From NCBI RefSeq assembly GCF_012932495.1, contig NZ_JABCNG010000001.1, forward strand, positions 744,001 through 808,000: DNA of 64,000 nucleotides, read 5' to 3'. How positions within the stretch are numbered: the first letter of the stretch is position 1; the number at the start of each line of letters is the position of its first letter. Source of the DNA: Novosphingobium sp. SG919 (GTDB lineage Bacteria; Pseudomonadota; Alphaproteobacteria; Sphingomonadales; Sphingomonadaceae). This document shows positions 17,772 to 25,485 of this stretch, piece by piece. Both the position numbers and the translations under genes were made by a program. Below the pieces are notes generated by a model. It was given only the letters and a program-made list of their open reading frames with translations. It ran no database searches and was not told the origin of the DNA.

Positions 17772-18491
17772 TCAGCGGCGCAACCACCCGGTAATCGCCA
17801 GGCGCGGCGCCCCGGCAAAGGGCGTGACTTGCGAAACCGAATGGCGCTGCGGCACGCGGAACAGGTGCAGCGCGTTGTGACGCGGCGCCAGCGCGCGCTG
17901 CACATCGCCGGCATCATCGTGGAACATCAGCAACCCGCCCCATTCCACCCGCCACTGTGGCGTGAGATTGAGGACATAGGCCGCGACCCGGTTTTTTCCG
18001 GCGACATTGTCATCATGGCAGGTGAGAAAGTGGCCAGGCAGATAACGCGTGGCCTGGCCATCGACCAGCCGGATGGCCGGTTCGCCGGTCAGCGTGCGAA
18101 AGAGATCGAGCCATGGCGGCGTGTTGAACGCGCTCACCAGCCGGTCCACCGGCCAGTTGCGCGCGGCCCGCTCGGCCGGATCATCGGACACGCGCAGCGA
18201 ATCGAACAGGAACTGAAAGCCATCGCGGGCCTGGGCATGCACCGCATCGAGCAGGGCGGCCTGCCGCTGCGGATCGAGCGCGGCGCGGGCCTTGGCATCA
18301 AGATCCCAGACCTTGTCCCCCTGGTTGAGCACGCGGGAAAACGCTGCTTCTTCGCTCATCCAGCGATGCAGGGCATCGGCAGTTGCGGCGGGCAAGACCG
18401 GGGCCAGGCGCACATGGCCAGACGCGGCCAAAGTGGCCGTGGCGGCCTGGCACGCGGCAGGGGTGATGGCGGGCGAAAACGGGTTGGCCAT
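17772..18491 (-). CDS. 2-oxoglutarate/Fe(II)-dependent oxygenase (prolyl-4-hydroxylase-like)
   Basis: The product is 239 residues. The double-stranded beta-helix iron site is readable: H159 and D161 in LTCHDDN, H217 in PQRHSVSQV and the 2-oxoglutarate-binding R230 in [20 protein letters not shown] and [11 protein letters not shown] match the Tpa1/proline 4-hydroxylase group, whose eukaryotic members hydroxylate a ribosomal protein. The bacterial substrate is unknown. The ATG at 18491 is chosen because AGGAGG lies just upstream; an in-frame ATG at 18557 would add a cysteine-rich leader. Confidence 0.88.
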   Translation of the reverse strand: MANPFSPAITPAACQAATATLAASGHVRLAPVLPAATADALHRWMSEEAAFSRVLNQGDKVWDLDAKARAALDPQRQAALLDAVHAQARDGFQFLFDSLRVSDDPAERAARNWPVDRLVSAFNTPPWLDLFRTLTGEPAIRLVDGQATRYLPGHFLTCHDDNVAGKNRVAAYVLNLTPQWRVEWGGLLMFHDDAGDVQRALAPRHNALHLFRVPQRHSVSQVTPFAGAPRLAITGWLRR

Positions 18492-18610
18492 GTCGCCTCC
18501 TAGCGCGATGCACGCTGTGGCGCAAATGCCACAGTTTTCTTGTTGTGCTGTGTTCATGAAACCGGATCGCCTCTGAGGCCGTTCGTTGCAGGTCTGTCGG
18601 GTCGCAGCAA

Positions 18611-18649
18611 GGTTGCCAAATTGGAATGTTCCAAAAGGAACTGGCAACC
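18611..18649 (+). promoter_or_regulatory. Nested hairpin in the leader of the 18690 outer-membrane gene
   Basis: GGTTGCCA (18611-18618) pairs with TGGCAACC (18642-18649). Inside it TTGGAA-TG-TTCCAA forms a second hairpin (18621-18634). The structure ends 40 bases before the start codon and is in the AT-richer leader. It could stabilise the mRNA, bind a regulator as DNA, or control translation. Confidence 0.5.
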
Positions 18650-18689
18650 GGCCGACAGAAAAGAACAGTTCGCATGGAGTTGAACCGCT

Positions 18690-19370
18690 ATGAAGACCAT
18701 TCTCGCCAGCGTCGTCGCCGTTTCGGCGCTTGCCGTTGCCGCCCCCGCCTTTGCCCAGGACACTGCGGGAACGCCTGACGCACCGAACCGCACCTTTGTC
18801 GGCCCGCGTGTTGGCGCCGTTCTGGGCTATGACATCAGCCGTTCGGGCAGTTCGGTGGACAACGACAGCACCCGCGACCAGAAGCAGTCGATCGACGGCC
18901 TGCTCTATGGTGGTGAAATCGGCTTTGACGTGCCGGTTGGAACCAATCTGGTTGTCGGCGTGGAAGGTGAAGCGACCGGCAGCACCGCCAAGTGGACCAA
19001 TCGGTTCGAACCCAACACGTTCAACCTGGGCCGCGTGAGCGCCGGCCGTGACCTCTATGTCGGCGGTCGCGTTGGTTATGCCATGTCGCCCAAGGCCATG
19101 CTCTACGTGAAGGGCGGCTACACCAACATGCACTACAAGCTGCAGGGCACCGACGGCACCACCTCGGAAGACTACCGCATCACCACTGACGGCTATCGCG
19201 TCGGCGGCGGTCTGGAATATGCCTTCAGCCCCAAGACCTTCGGCAAGATCGAATACCGTTATTCGAACTACAGCCGCGCCAACTTCAACTTCAACGGCAA
19301 CACCAGCGACCGGTTCGACATCGATACCGATCGCCACCAGATCGTGGCCACCTACGGCCTGCGCTTCTGA
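18690..19370 (+). CDS. Outer-membrane beta-barrel protein (porin-like surface protein family)
   Basis: The product is 226 residues. The signal peptide MKTILASVVAVSALAVAAPAFA is followed by an eight-strand-type barrel: GPRVGAVLGYD, GGEIGFDVPVG, VGGRVGYAMSPKAMLYVKGG, then GKIEYRYSNYS and the terminal IVATYGLRF with C-terminal phenylalanine. This matches the OmpA-like/Omp25-type small barrels of alphaproteobacteria. The leader carries a nested hairpin and the gene ends in a strong terminator, features of an abundant single-gene transcript. Confidence 0.9.
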   Translation: MKTILASVVAVSALAVAAPAFAQDTAGTPDAPNRTFVGPRVGAVLGYDISRSGSSVDNDSTRDQKQSIDGLLYGGEIGFDVPVGTNLVVGVEGEATGSTAKWTNRFEPNTFNLGRVSAGRDLYVGGRVGYAMSPKAMLYVKGGYTNMHYKLQGTDGTTSEDYRITTDGYRVGGGLEYAFSPKTFGKIEYRYSNYSRANFNFNGNTSDRFDIDTDRHQIVATYGLRF

Positions 19371-19397
19371 TCACGGGTTGATCGTCTGTTGCAAGGG

Positions 19398-19426
19398 CGG
19401 GCCGGGGGAAACCCCGGCCCGTTTTG
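19398..19426 (+). terminator. Rho-independent terminator of the 18690 gene
   Basis: CGGGCCGGGG (19398-19407) pairs perfectly with CCCCGGCCCG (19412-19421) and is followed by TTTT, 28 bases after the stop codon. Confidence 0.88.
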
Positions 19427-19431
19427 CTGTG

Positions 19432-19935
19432 TCACGCGCCGATGCAGCCAAGCGTTGCCGCGTCCATGGCCGAAGCGGCGCCGGCCAGGCGATAGCTGTC
19501 GCGAAAGGTGCGCCCATCGCGGCCCTTGCCGCTGACGCTCAGCGTGGTGGCAGTGCGCAGCTTGGCCACCACCGCGGCATCCATCCGTCGGTCCTGTGCC
19601 CAGGCAGCCGCTTCGCCGGCGACAAGATCGAAGCGCGCGTCGCCCAGGCTCAGGGTTACTTTGCTGCCTGGCGCAATGCGGTGTGACAGGCGCCAGTGCA
19701 CTTGTCCTTGCAGGTTGCGGCGCGGCCAGGTGCCGATCGTCATGTAAGGGACCATGTCGCGCGGGCGGCTGCTGGGCGCGGGCATGGCAATGGCATAGCA
19801 GCGCGGCACCGCAGGATCGCGAAACGCCGCCCAATCGTCCCACACGCCCAGTGCATCGCGCGCGCCGGCCGGCCCAGGCAGCAGCACGCCGGCCATGACC
19901 AGCGCCAGGATCAGCCTTCGGCCAGGTCGAGCCAT
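19432..19935 (-). CDS. Secreted protein, weakly IalB-like
   Basis: The product is 167 residues with a signal peptide ending near AGARDA. The mature part has DDWAAFRDPAVPRCYAIAMP, a central RLSHRIAPGSKVTLSLG and the late LGCIGA. The placement of a Cys-Tyr-Ala segment after an aspartate/tryptophan-rich start recalls proteins related to invasion-associated locus B, but the match is weak and I do not assign a function. It is the last gene of a five-gene overlapping chain; its start overlaps the preceding small gene by 25 bases. Confidence 0.65.
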   Translation of the reverse strand: MARPGRRLILALVMAGVLLPGPAGARDALGVWDDWAAFRDPAVPRCYAIAMPAPSSRPRDMVPYMTIGTWPRRNLQGQVHWRLSHRIAPGSKVTLSLGDARFDLVAGEAAAWAQDRRMDAAVVAKLRTATTLSVSGKGRDGRTFRDSYRLAGAASAMDAATLGCIGA

Positions 19936-20114
19936 GCGATCACGTCGTTGTCGGTGGCGATGAACAAGTCGGCCTGGATCTCTTCGCTTTGCTGGGCGGC
20001 CAGGGCCATCGCCTCTTCGAGCGGGCCATAGAACAGGGTCTGCGCCGCGCCGCCCTCGGGCCCGTCGGCCAGGTGATAGAGCCGCACGGTCGCGCTTTCA
20101 TACGTGGTGCGCAT
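19911..20114 (-). CDS. Conserved small hypothetical protein
   Basis: The product is 67 residues, acidic and soluble, with no signal peptide or membrane segment. The pattern RLYHLADG, then YGPLEEAMALA and ADLFIATDNDVIAWLDL, looks like a small alpha/beta domain, and I do not recognise the family. Its start overlaps the stop of the DUF4169 gene by one base and its end overlaps the next gene by 25 bases, so it is probably expressed by coupled translation. Confidence 0.65.
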   Translation of the reverse strand: MRTTYESATVRLYHLADGPEGGAAQTLFYGPLEEAMALAAQQSEEIQADLFIATDNDVIAWLDLAEG

Positions 20115-20299
20115 CAGGCTTCGTCTCCATCGCGGCGGTGGCCATCGAGATGGCGCTTCGCCTGTTCCTCGCGCATTTGGTCGGCGGCCTTTTCGGCCTT
20201 GGTGCGGCCAAAACGGGCGCGATTGGTTGCTGCCTGGGCCTCAGCCGCCTGGCGGGCGCGGGCCTTGCGGGCTTGGCGCAAGTTGATCACTTGCGCCAT
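20114..20299 (-). CDS. DUF4169-family small basic protein
   Basis: The product is 61 residues, highly basic and rich in alanine and arginine, with the family start VINLRQARKARARQ and a long predicted helix to the end. DUF4169 proteins are small alphaproteobacterial proteins of unknown function. Start and stop both overlap neighbours by one base (TGATG type), placing it firmly in the chain that begins with the greB-like gene. Confidence 0.82.
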   Translation of the reverse strand: MAQVINLRQARKARARQAAEAQAATNRARFGRTKAEKAADQMREEQAKRHLDGHRRDGDEA

Positions 20300-20955
20300 C
20301 AGGCGTGCTCCGTCCCGCGCGAAGAGCCGAAGAACACCGTTTCTTCCCCGTTCTCGATCAGCGCGATGGAGCCTTGCACCAACGACGGCGCGATCGGTGC
20401 GCCATGATCGGGGTGGGGCGCCAAGCCGGCCAGCAACCCGCGCAGCACGCGGCTGGAAATGCCGTGCATCACGACGATATGGGTTTCGCCGGTGTGCCCC
20501 ACGGCATCGATCCAGCGTTGCAACCGGGCGGCGATCGCCGGATAATCCTCGCCATCGGGCGCCGGGCGCAGCAGGTGGTCGGCCAGCGTGATGGGGCCAT
20601 GTTCGGCTTCGACATCATCATACCCACGCCCGATCCACGAGCCCATGTCGATTTCGAACAAGTCGGGCGTGCGGTGCGCGGCAAACCAGTCGATCCCCAG
20701 TTCCTCGGCAATCAGCGAGGCGGTCTGCAGCGCACGGCCGGTATCGGAAATGTGCAGGCGCACGGCCGGTCGCTCGCCCAGTTCGCCGCGCAGCGCCTGG
20801 CCCATCATCACCGCCTGTTCAAAGCCCTGGCGGGTAAGCGGGGTGTGCATGGCGTTGGATTGCAGGCGGCGTGCGGCGTTGAACACGGTTTCGCCATGAC
20901 GCAGCACGAAAAAGCGGCCGGGCAGGGGCGTGTTCCGGTTTTCGGGGCCGTTCAT
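20299..20955 (-). CDS. Histidine phosphatase family protein
   Basis: The product is 218 residues. The phosphoglycerate-mutase-like signature VLRHGETVFN carries the catalytic H20, with the second half IVVMHGISSRVLRGLL supplying the other histidine and the middle motif DTGRALQTASLIAEEL. Substrates in this family range from sugar phosphates to protein phosphates and cannot be read here. The ATG at 20955 overlaps the stop of the GreB-like gene (ATGA). Confidence 0.9.
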   Translation of the reverse strand: MNGPENRNTPLPGRFFVLRHGETVFNAARRLQSNAMHTPLTRQGFEQAVMMGQALRGELGERPAVRLHISDTGRALQTASLIAEELGIDWFAAHRTPDLFEIDMGSWIGRGYDDVEAEHGPITLADHLLRPAPDGEDYPAIAARLQRWIDAVGHTGETHIVVMHGISSRVLRGLLAGLAPHPDHGAPIAPSLVQGSIALIENGEETVFFGSSRGTEHA

Positions 20956-21440
20956 GCCGGCACCGGATAACTGATGGCCATGATTTCCCATTCCTTTTCC
21001 CCGCCGGGCAGGCGCACCACGCGCAGATCGCCCACCCGCGCCCCGCGCAGCGCCCGCGCGATCGGCGCGCTCCACCCGATCAGGCCTTTGCTGGCGTCCT
21101 GCTCGTCATCGCCCACCAGGGTGAGCGTGCGGCGGTTGTCGTCCTCGTCGGCCAGTTCCACCGTGGCACCGAACAGCACACGGCTCTGGTCTTCCTGGCG
21201 CGCCGGATCGACCACGCGCGCCGCTTTCATCCGCCGTGCCAGCCAGGCCAGCTCGCGGTCGATCTCGCGCATGCGCTTGCGGCCATAGAGGTAATCGCCG
21301 TTTTCCGAACGATCGCCGTTGCCGGCAGCCCAACTGACGATCTCGACGATGGCCGGGCGTTCGGTGCCCAGCAGGTGGTCATAGCGCGCGCGCAGGGCAG
21401 CAAGGCCGGCGGGCGTGATCGGATTGCCATCGGGTTTCAT
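20952..21440 (-). CDS. greB: GreA/GreB-family transcription elongation factor
   Basis: The product is 162 residues. The N-terminal coiled coil contains ITPAGLAALRARYDHLLGTERPAI and the tip NGDRSENGDYLYGRKRMREI, whose acidic residues stimulate transcript cleavage by backtracked RNA polymerase. The C-terminal FKBP-like domain has VLFGATVELADEDD and GLIGWSAPIARALRGARVGD. YGRKRMREIDREL and the overall layout resemble GreB more than GreA. It heads the five-gene overlapping chain that continues to 19432. Confidence 0.9.
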   Translation of the reverse strand: MKPDGNPITPAGLAALRARYDHLLGTERPAIVEIVSWAAGNGDRSENGDYLYGRKRMREIDRELAWLARRMKAARVVDPARQEDQSRVLFGATVELADEDDNRRTLTLVGDDEQDASKGLIGWSAPIARALRGARVGDLRVVRLPGGEKEWEIMAISYPVPA

Positions 21441-21494
21441 TGTCGTGCGTCTTTAGCGTGCAGCGTTGGGTTCCACCACCCCCGACCCTTTCAC

Positions 21495-23552
21495 TCACCC
21501 CGGCGTGGGCTTGCCCAGGATGTGGCTCATCGGGTTGGGCCCGTGCCATTCCGCCTTGTCAGGGTTCATCGCGTCATAGACCACGGCGTTTTCCAGCACG
21601 CGCTGCACATAGTTGCGGGTTTCCGACAGCGGGATGCGCTCGATCCAGTCAACCCATTCGACCGACCCGGTGCGCGGATCGCCATTGGCGCGCAGCCACT
21701 TGTTCACGTTGCCCGGCCCGGCGTTGTAGGCAGCCACGGCCAACGGGGTGGAACCGCCATAGATGTCCATCAGCCGGCCGAAGAAGGCGCTGCCCAGCAT
21801 GATGTTGAAACCGGCATCGTCGGTCAGCGCCTGGGTGGAATAGGCCAGGCCCAGCTTGCCGGCCTGCTCGCCCGCCGTGGCCGGCATCAACTGCATCAGC
21901 CCGCGCGCGCCGGCGTGGCTCATCGCATTCTGGGCAAACTGGCTTTCCTGGCGGGTGATGGCGTGGATCATCGTCCAGGACTGCTCGGTGCCAGGGGGAA
22001 CCGGGATCAGCGGAAAGGCGATGTGCTGGAAATCGAGATAGCCACGCGCGCCGGCCGCCTGGCCCACGATCACGCCAAGGTCCCTTCGGCCGAGTTCGCG
22101 GGCCAGTTCGGCCACCAGCATGTGCTGGCCCTCGGTCTGCTGCTGTTCGGAAATTTCCTTGAAGAAGCGCACGGTGGTGCGCCACTGCCCGCTGCGTGCC
22201 ACTTCGCGCACCGCCAGGGTCAGCGGGCTGGCGTTGAAGCGGGCGCGTTCGTCCGGCGTCGGGATGGCGCGCGAATCATAGGCGAAATTGGGCACGCTCT
22301 GGCCCAGCCGTTCCAGCGCGAGCAGGCCATAGAACTGATCGGCATAGCGCGCGGCCATGGCGAAATAGCGCTGGGCATCGCCCGTCAGCCCGGCCTGCGC
22401 GGCGGCGCGGCCGGCCCAGTAAAACCCCTTGGCCCGCGTGCCCGGCGTGCGCGCGGCATTGCCATAGCGCCAGAACAGCGGCGCGGCGTTGGCCGCATCG
22501 CCGAGCTTCCACAGCGCCTGGGTTCCGCCCAGCCAGACCAGCGAGGTGTAATCGTCGCGCAAGTCATAGGGCAACTGGCTGATGTCTTCGCCCGCGTCGA
22601 AGGCATCGTCCACCCCGCGTGCGATCGCCACGGCGCTGCGCGCATCGCCGCCGTTGGCGGCGCCCTGCGCGTTGGCCAGCAGTTCCTCCACCCACTTGCC
22701 GCGCGCCAGCGGTTTGGCCCGCAGCGGCGGCCGGTTGGCCAGAAGCTGCTGCGCCAGCATGCCTTGGCCCTGCTTGCGCAGCTGGCGCGCCCGCAGATAG
22801 AGAAAGCCGGGATCGCCGTTGAGCATGTCTGCCGGCGTTCCGGCGGCGGCAGCATAGGGATCAAGTCCCTGCAAGGCCATCAGGCGCGCGCCATCGATTC
22901 CGCGCCGCAGGGGGGAAACCGCGCCGAACGCGCGGTTGGCCTGGTCGGTAGCGCCGGCCCACAGCAGCGCGTCCATTCGCGCGTCGGCATCGTCGGGCGT
23001 GAAGGTGGCGCCCCACATGGCCTGGATCGCGGCTTCGTCGGCATCGCTCATCGGCCCGCCGCGCCAGGCGGCTTTGGCCATGGCATCGGCATCGGGCCGG
23101 CCCAGGGTGCGCAAGGCCAGGGCATAGCGGGCGCGGCCGGGATTGGTGAGCGGTGGCTGGCGATCGAAATACGATACGATCGTGCGCACGTCTCCGCCGG
23201 CACCGGTGCCGGTTTCGCGGGTCAGCGCACCTTCGGCATAGCGACGCAGGCGTTCTTCGTCGGGGAAGCCGGGGTATGACAGCAGGAAGCCGGCATAGTC
23301 GGAAAAATTGAAGCGATTGGAAGACGTCAGCAGTTCCCAGCGCGAAATGGCCAGGGCCATCGGCCCCTGCTGCCCGGCGATCAACTGCGCGCGGGCACGG
23401 TCCCACGCGCTGCCATCGGTATCGGGCCCGGCATCGCTGGCGCGCGTGGGCATCGATAGGGCAACGAGCGCGGCGAGGCCGCACAGTCCATTGCGCAGGG
23501 CGTTGCGCAATGGGGGGGAAACCGGGGTTCGGGGCATGTCCATGCTGGACAT
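21495..23552 (-). CDS. slt: Soluble lytic murein transglycosylase
   Basis: The product is 685 residues. A signal-like N-terminus is followed by a long alpha-superhelical region of about 480 residues and a C-terminal SLT domain. The catalytic glutamate is E536 in ITRQESQF, followed by SHAGARGLMQLMPATA and AVAAYNAGPGNV. The enzyme cleaves peptidoglycan glycan strands with 1,6-anhydro product formation in the periplasm. AAGGAGG 11 bases before the ATG at 23552 supports that start over in-frame ATGs at 23543 and 23537. It is divergent from dapA. Confidence 0.93.
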   Translation of the reverse strand: MSSMDMPRTPVSPPLRNALRNGLCGLAALVALSMPTRASDAGPDTDGSAWDRARAQLIAGQQGPMALAISRWELLTSSNRFNFSDYAGFLLSYPGFPDEERLRRYAEGALTRETGTGAGGDVRTIVSYFDRQPPLTNPGRARYALALRTLGRPDADAMAKAAWRGGPMSDADEAAIQAMWGATFTPDDADARMDALLWAGATDQANRAFGAVSPLRRGIDGARLMALQGLDPYAAAAGTPADMLNGDPGFLYLRARQLRKQGQGMLAQQLLANRPPLRAKPLARGKWVEELLANAQGAANGGDARSAVAIARGVDDAFDAGEDISQLPYDLRDDYTSLVWLGGTQALWKLGDAANAAPLFWRYGNAARTPGTRAKGFYWAGRAAAQAGLTGDAQRYFAMAARYADQFYGLLALERLGQSVPNFAYDSRAIPTPDERARFNASPLTLAVREVARSGQWRTTVRFFKEISEQQQTEGQHMLVAELARELGRRDLGVIVGQAAGARGYLDFQHIAFPLIPVPPGTEQSWTMIHAITRQESQFAQNAMSHAGARGLMQLMPATAGEQAGKLGLAYSTQALTDDAGFNIMLGSAFFGRLMDIYGGSTPLAVAAYNAGPGNVNKWLRANGDPRTGSVEWVDWIERIPLSETRNYVQRVLENAVVYDAMNPDKAEWHGPNPMSHILGKPTPG

Positions 23553-23683
23553 CGTCTATGCCGCCTCCTTATCAGGCGCTGAATATGGCTTTGCAGTGGC
23601 AAACTGTGGTTTGACGCGGTATGCGCCGCGCGGCAAGCGTCCAGACCTGCCCAGACCCGCATTGTGCGACAAGACGAGGGATA

Positions 23684-24571
23684 ATGTCCATGTTTTCCGG
23701 CTCCATTCCGGCTTTGGTGACACCGTTTCGCGATGGAGCCCTTGACGAGAAAGCATTTCGTCGTCTGGTCGATTGGCAGATCGAGAACGGTTCGTCGGCG
23801 CTGGTGCCTTGCGGCACCACGGGCGAGGCATCGACCCTGTCCAACGCCGAACACCACCGCGTGATCGAGGTTTGCGTGGAGCAGGCCGCCGGCCGCGTGC
23901 CGGTGATTGCAGGCTGCGGCAGCAACGACACGATGAACGCGCTGCTGCACATGACCTTTTCCAAGAAGTGCGGCGCCCAGGCGGCGTTGTGCGTGGCGCC
24001 CTATTACAACCGCCCTAGCCAGGCTGGCCTGATCGCGCATTTCAGCTATCTGGCCGAAAACAACGACCTGCCGATCATTCTCTACAATGTGCCGGGCCGC
24101 ACGGTGACCGATATCCTGCCCGAAACGGTGTGCGAACTGGCCAAGCGCTATCCCGACAAGATCGTGGGCATCAAGGACGCGAGCGGCGATTTGTCGCGCG
24201 TGACCGATCACCGCATGGGCATCGGCAAGCATTTCTGCCAGCTTTCGGGTGACGATGAACTGGCGCTCCCGGCCAATGCCGCGGGCGCGGTGGGCTGCAT
24301 CTCGGTGACGGCCAACGTCGCGCCCAAGCTGTGCGCCGAATTCCAGGCGGCCTGCGCGGCCAACGACCTGGCCCTGGCGCGCGAGCTGAACGACAAGCTC
24401 TATCCGCTGCACTATGCCATGTTCGAAGACGCTTCGCCCGGCCCGGTCAAGTATGCGCTTTCGCGCGTGCACGACTGGATGGGCGAGGAACTGCGCCTGC
24501 CGCTGGTGCCCTGCAGCGACGCCGCGCGCCGCGCGGTTGATGCCGCCCTGGAGCATGCCGGGCTGGTGTAA
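23684..24571 (+). CDS. dapA: 4-hydroxy-tetrahydrodipicolinate synthase
   Basis: The product is 295 residues, standard for DapA, which condenses pyruvate with aspartate semialdehyde on the lysine/peptidoglycan route. The Schiff-base lysine is K164 in VGIKDASGD. GTTGEAS (44-50), the YYNRPSQAG loop (Y107/Y108) and Y134 in LYNVPGRT are all in place. GAGGG lies 5 bases before the ATG at 23684; an ATG 6 bases later is nearly equivalent. It is followed by a bidirectional terminator and convergent radC. Confidence 0.96.
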   Translation: MSMFSGSIPALVTPFRDGALDEKAFRRLVDWQIENGSSALVPCGTTGEASTLSNAEHHRVIEVCVEQAAGRVPVIAGCGSNDTMNALLHMTFSKKCGAQAALCVAPYYNRPSQAGLIAHFSYLAENNDLPIILYNVPGRTVTDILPETVCELAKRYPDKIVGIKDASGDLSRVTDHRMGIGKHFCQLSGDDELALPANAAGAVGCISVTANVAPKLCAEFQAACAANDLALARELNDKLYPLHYAMFEDASPGPVKYALSRVHDWMGEELRLPLVPCSDAARRAVDAALEHAGLV

Positions 24572-24594
24572 GTTTCGAGAAATATGTAAAATTC

Positions 24595-24618
24595 CCCCCT
24601 CCTCTAATGAGGAGGGGG
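24595..24618. terminator. Bidirectional terminator between dapA and radC
   Basis: CCCCCTCCTC (24595-24604) pairs perfectly with GAGGAGGGGG (24609-24618) around the loop TAAT. On the minus strand it is followed by AATTTTAC. It lies 23 bases after dapA and 5 bases after radC. Confidence 0.75.
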
Positions 24619-24622
24619 AGTA

Positions 24623-25372
24623 TCAAATCAAGCCCTTGGCCTTGAGCGAGGTGTGGCCTTCGCGGCCGATGATCACGTGATCGTGCACGGTCACGCCCAG
24701 CAGCCGTGCCGCTTCCATGATCTTGTGGGTGATCTGGATATCGGCGCGGCTGGGCTGGGTGCTGCCCGAAGGATGGTTATGCACCAGGATCAGCGCGGCC
24801 GCGCCGATGGCCAACGCCTTGGCAATGATCTCGCGCGTGTAGATCGCGCTTTCGTCCAGCGTGCCGTCGCTCACGATCTGGTCGAGCAGCAGGCGGTTCT
24901 GGGTGTTGAGATAGAGCACGCGCACGCGTTCGTGGTTGAGGTGCGCCATGTCGATGGTGAGATAATCGATCAGCGCCTGCCAACTGGATAGCACCGGCAT
25001 TTCCTGCACTTGGGCGCGGGCCAGGCGCCGTGCGGCGACCCCGGCGATGCGCAGCGCGGCGGCGGCGGCTTCCTTGATGCCGGGCACCGATTGCAGCGCG
25101 CGTGGATCGGCATTGAACACGCCGGGCAGCGAGCCGAAGCGCTGCAGCAGCATGCGCGCCAGCGGTTTCACGTCCATGCGCGGGATAACGGTCATCAACA
25201 GCGCCTCGATCACCTCGTGATCGGCCAGGGCATCGTCGCTGCCACCCAGCAGGCGCCGGCGCAGGCGGGCGCGGTGGCCGGAAGGATCGTGCGCCGCCTC
25301 GCGCACGCGGTCGGGCACCAGATCCGGATCGGGCGCGCTTCGTTCAGGAAAGAGTCCGGGTTCGTCCTGCAT
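24623..25372 (-). CDS. radC: DNA repair protein RadC-like (JAMM/UPF0758)
   Basis: The product is 249 residues. An N-terminal helix-hairpin-helix region (LPGVFNADPRALQSVPGIKEAAA) precedes the JAMM metalloprotease-like domain with LVHNHPSGSTQPSRAD, whose histidines and aspartate would bind zinc. The historical RadC name comes from a repair phenotype that has been questioned, so the role is uncertain. The start at 25372 (MQDEPGLF) is the best match; the frame is open to 25474, which would run into the promoter region of the divergent ydbH gene. Confidence 0.9.
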   Translation of the reverse strand: MQDEPGLFPERSAPDPDLVPDRVREAAHDPSGHRARLRRRLLGGSDDALADHEVIEALLMTVIPRMDVKPLARMLLQRFGSLPGVFNADPRALQSVPGIKEAAAAALRIAGVAARRLARAQVQEMPVLSSWQALIDYLTIDMAHLNHERVRVLYLNTQNRLLLDQIVSDGTLDESAIYTREIIAKALAIGAAALILVHNHPSGSTQPSRADIQITHKIMEAARLLGVTVHDHVIIGREGHTSLKAKGLI

Positions 25373-25485
25373 GACCTCGTGCGTGGGCAAGAAGGTGGGC
25401 ACCGGGCAGGCCGGCGCGCGTTGCGAAATGCATGTTACGGCGATTTGCATTGCCCAAGCGCGGGCCATGCGCAAGAAGGGGGCGA

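Noticed and set aside
21375-23279. Plus-strand open frame of 634 codons opposite the lytic transglycosylase
   Set aside because: Antisense shadow of a gene with a clear catalytic motif; no domain recognised.
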